Notes under the pieces: generated by a model | What the model saw: only the letters and a program-made list of their open reading frames with translations | What the model was told of the DNA's origin: nothing | Database searches by the model: none | Assembly (NCBI GenBank): GCA_002293705.1 | Contig: DBDT01000026.1 | Span: forward strand, 1-8,013 | Length of the DNA: 8,013 nt | Direction: 5' to 3' | DNA from: Candidatus Woesebacteria bacterium UBA925 | GTDB lineage: Bacteria > Patescibacteriota > Microgenomatia > UBA8517 | Part shown: positions 6,896-8,013 of the stretch, piece after piece | Layout of the letters: each line of letters starts with the position of its first letter | Position numbering within the stretch: the first letter of the stretch is position 1 | Made by a program: the position numbers and the translations under genes

Positions 6896-8013
6896 ATGAA
6901 AAAGTTCCGATACAAAGCTCGTGACAAAGCTGGAAAACTTGTGACTGGAGTGGTTGAGGCGCACACAGAGTCAGCTGCAGCCAAACTTCTTCGCGACAAA
7001 GGTTATGTGGTAACTGGTCTCAGCTCAAGTGGAACTTCTCTTAAGTCACTACTTAAGATAAAAAGCAAGGGTAGTGCTGCTGATCTGGTAGCATTCACTA
7101 GGCAGCTTGCAACAATGGTGAATGCTGGACTGCCTCTTACTGAATCTCTTTCAATTCTTCAACTTCAGGCAAAGCCAACTGTGCAGACTGTATTAAGCCA
7201 AGTTTTGGCGGACGTTGAAGGAGGGCAAAGTTTTTCCAAAGCTCTTGAAAAACATCCCAACTTTTTCCCCCTTACATATGTTGCACTTGTGAAATCTGGA
7301 GAAACAGGGGGTGTGCTTGAAAAAGTTTTGGCAAGACTGGCTGACAATCTTGAAAAACAACAAGAATTCAAAGGAAAAGTCAGAGGAGCTCTCATTTACC
7401 CGGTCATCATCGTTATTGGAATGGTCGGAGTTTCCATCATTATGATTGTCTTTGTCATCCCAAGACTTACTGATCTTTATGGTCAATTTGGTAAAGAGCT
7501 TCCATTCACAACAAGGATACTTACAACCATTTCTGATTTGTTTATTAGATTTTGGTATCTAGTGGTTGTGGCAGCAGGTGTAGCTGGTTGGTTTTTCAAT
7601 CTGTGGAGAGTGACACCACAAGGAAAGTTAAAACTTTCTCAGTGGGTTTTAAAAATTCCAATATTGGGAGATCTGAAGCGACAAATCATGTTAACAGAGC
7701 TTACTCGTACACTCTCTCTAATGGTGGCTGCGGGTGTCCCTATTTTGGAGGGGTTATCTGTTACAACTGAAATCATGCCTAACGCGGTTGTGTCATCAGC
7801 TCTTTCAGATGTGGGTAAACAAATTGAAAAAGGGTTCCCCATTTCCTACTCTTTTGCCAAACACCCTGAGGCATTTCCTTACCTGTTGTCCCAAATGATT
7901 GCTGTTGGTGAGGAGACAGGAAAAATGGACGAGGTTCTCTCCAAGGTCTCACACGTTTTTGAAGTTGAAAGTGAAAAAAAGGTCAAAGCATTAACTTCTG
8001 CGATTGAAACAAT
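6896..8013 (+). CDS. pilC: Type IV pilus inner-membrane platform protein PilC (partial, 3' end cut)
   Basis: PilC (GspF family) is the polytopic inner-membrane platform that transmits PilB and PilT motion to the growing or retracting pilus. The frame is open from ATG 6896 to the window edge: 372 codons plus two bases, without a stop. Family members have about 400 residues, so roughly the last 30, with the third membrane helix, are missing. A basic N-terminus (MKKFRYKARDKAGK) leads into two T2SSF domains (about 62-187 and from 265). Each contains FTRQLATMVNAGLPL- or LTRTLSLMVAAGVPI-type sequence, and they show matching SGETG (134-138) and GEETG (338-342) signatures, reflecting the family's internal duplication. 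Membrane helices lie at about 167-188 and 217-238. The gene starts two bases after the pilT stop, with no clear Shine-Dalgarno site, consistent with a coupled pilB-pilT-pilC operon. Confidence 0.94.
   Translation, partial: MKKFRYKARDKAGKLVTGVVEAHTESAAAKLLRDKGYVVTGLSSSGTSLKSLLKIKSKGSAADLVAFTRQLATMVNAGLPLTESLSILQLQAKPTVQTVLSQVLADVEGGQSFSKALEKHPNFFPLTYVALVKSGETGGVLEKVLARLADNLEKQQEFKGKVRGALIYPVIIVIGMVGVSIIMIVFVIPRLTDLYGQFGKELPFTTRILTTISDLFIRFWYLVVVAAGVAGWFFNLWRVTPQGKLKLSQWVLKIPILGDLKRQIMLTELTRTLSLMVAAGVPILEGLSVTTEIMPNAVVSSALSDVGKQIEKGFPISYSFAKHPEAFPYLLSQMIAVGEETGKMDEVLSKVSHVFEVESEKKVKALTSAIET

Noticed and set aside
4136..8013. Type II secretion system instead of a type IV pilus
   Set aside because: The pilT-type retraction ATPase between the pilB and pilC homologues, with an AIRNLIRE-like motif, points to a retractable pilus; secretion systems lack this gene.

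Overview
The window looks like one end of a metagenome-assembled contig from a small-genome bacterium, most likely of the Candidate Phyla Radiation (Patescibacteria), with Microgenomates-type lineages my best guess. This placement is inference. It rests on a short delta-prime-like clamp-loader protein with an eroded P-loop, a compact 645-residue GyrB, a PilB without its zinc cysteines, a membrane-anchored coiled-coil phosphodiester-glycosidase protein, and few Shine-Dalgarno sites. All three stop codons end genes (TAG, TGA, TAA) and no recognised gene contains an in-frame TGA, so the standard bacterial code fits and the UGA=Gly code of Gracilibacteria/Absconditabacteria does not.

Layout: bases 1-19 are not biological. 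They match the synthetic Tn5 mosaic-end (Nextera-type) adapter exactly, so genomic sequence starts at base 20. From there to base 4094 everything is on the minus strand, in transcription order: a delta-prime-like DNA polymerase III subunit (4094-3555), gyrB (3502-1565), an exported phosphodiester glycosidase (NAGPA) family protein (1557-358), then a small membrane-protein frame (276-43) broken by an in-frame TAA. The last has its own consensus-like promoter and a strong ribosome binding site. From 4136 to the right edge the plus strand carries a tight type IV pilus cluster, pilB-pilT-pilC. The genes are 1-2 bases apart and pilC is cut by the window end.

The two clusters diverge from a 41-base gap centred on a perfect 10-bp palindrome that provides a -10-like TATACT on each strand. 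The leftward block joins replication (clamp loader, gyrase B) to a cell-surface enzyme. The rightward block encodes the extension motor, retraction motor and inner-membrane platform of a type IV pilus; no pilin, prepilin peptidase or alignment protein is visible in this window.

I see no mobile element, CRISPR array, RNA gene or convincing terminator, and no evidence for a previously undescribed system. The most useful observations are the adapter remnant, the interrupted small gene, the loss of PilB zinc ligands, the degenerate delta-prime, and predicted promoters so close to the holB-like and gyrB start codons that their mRNAs would be nearly leaderless.
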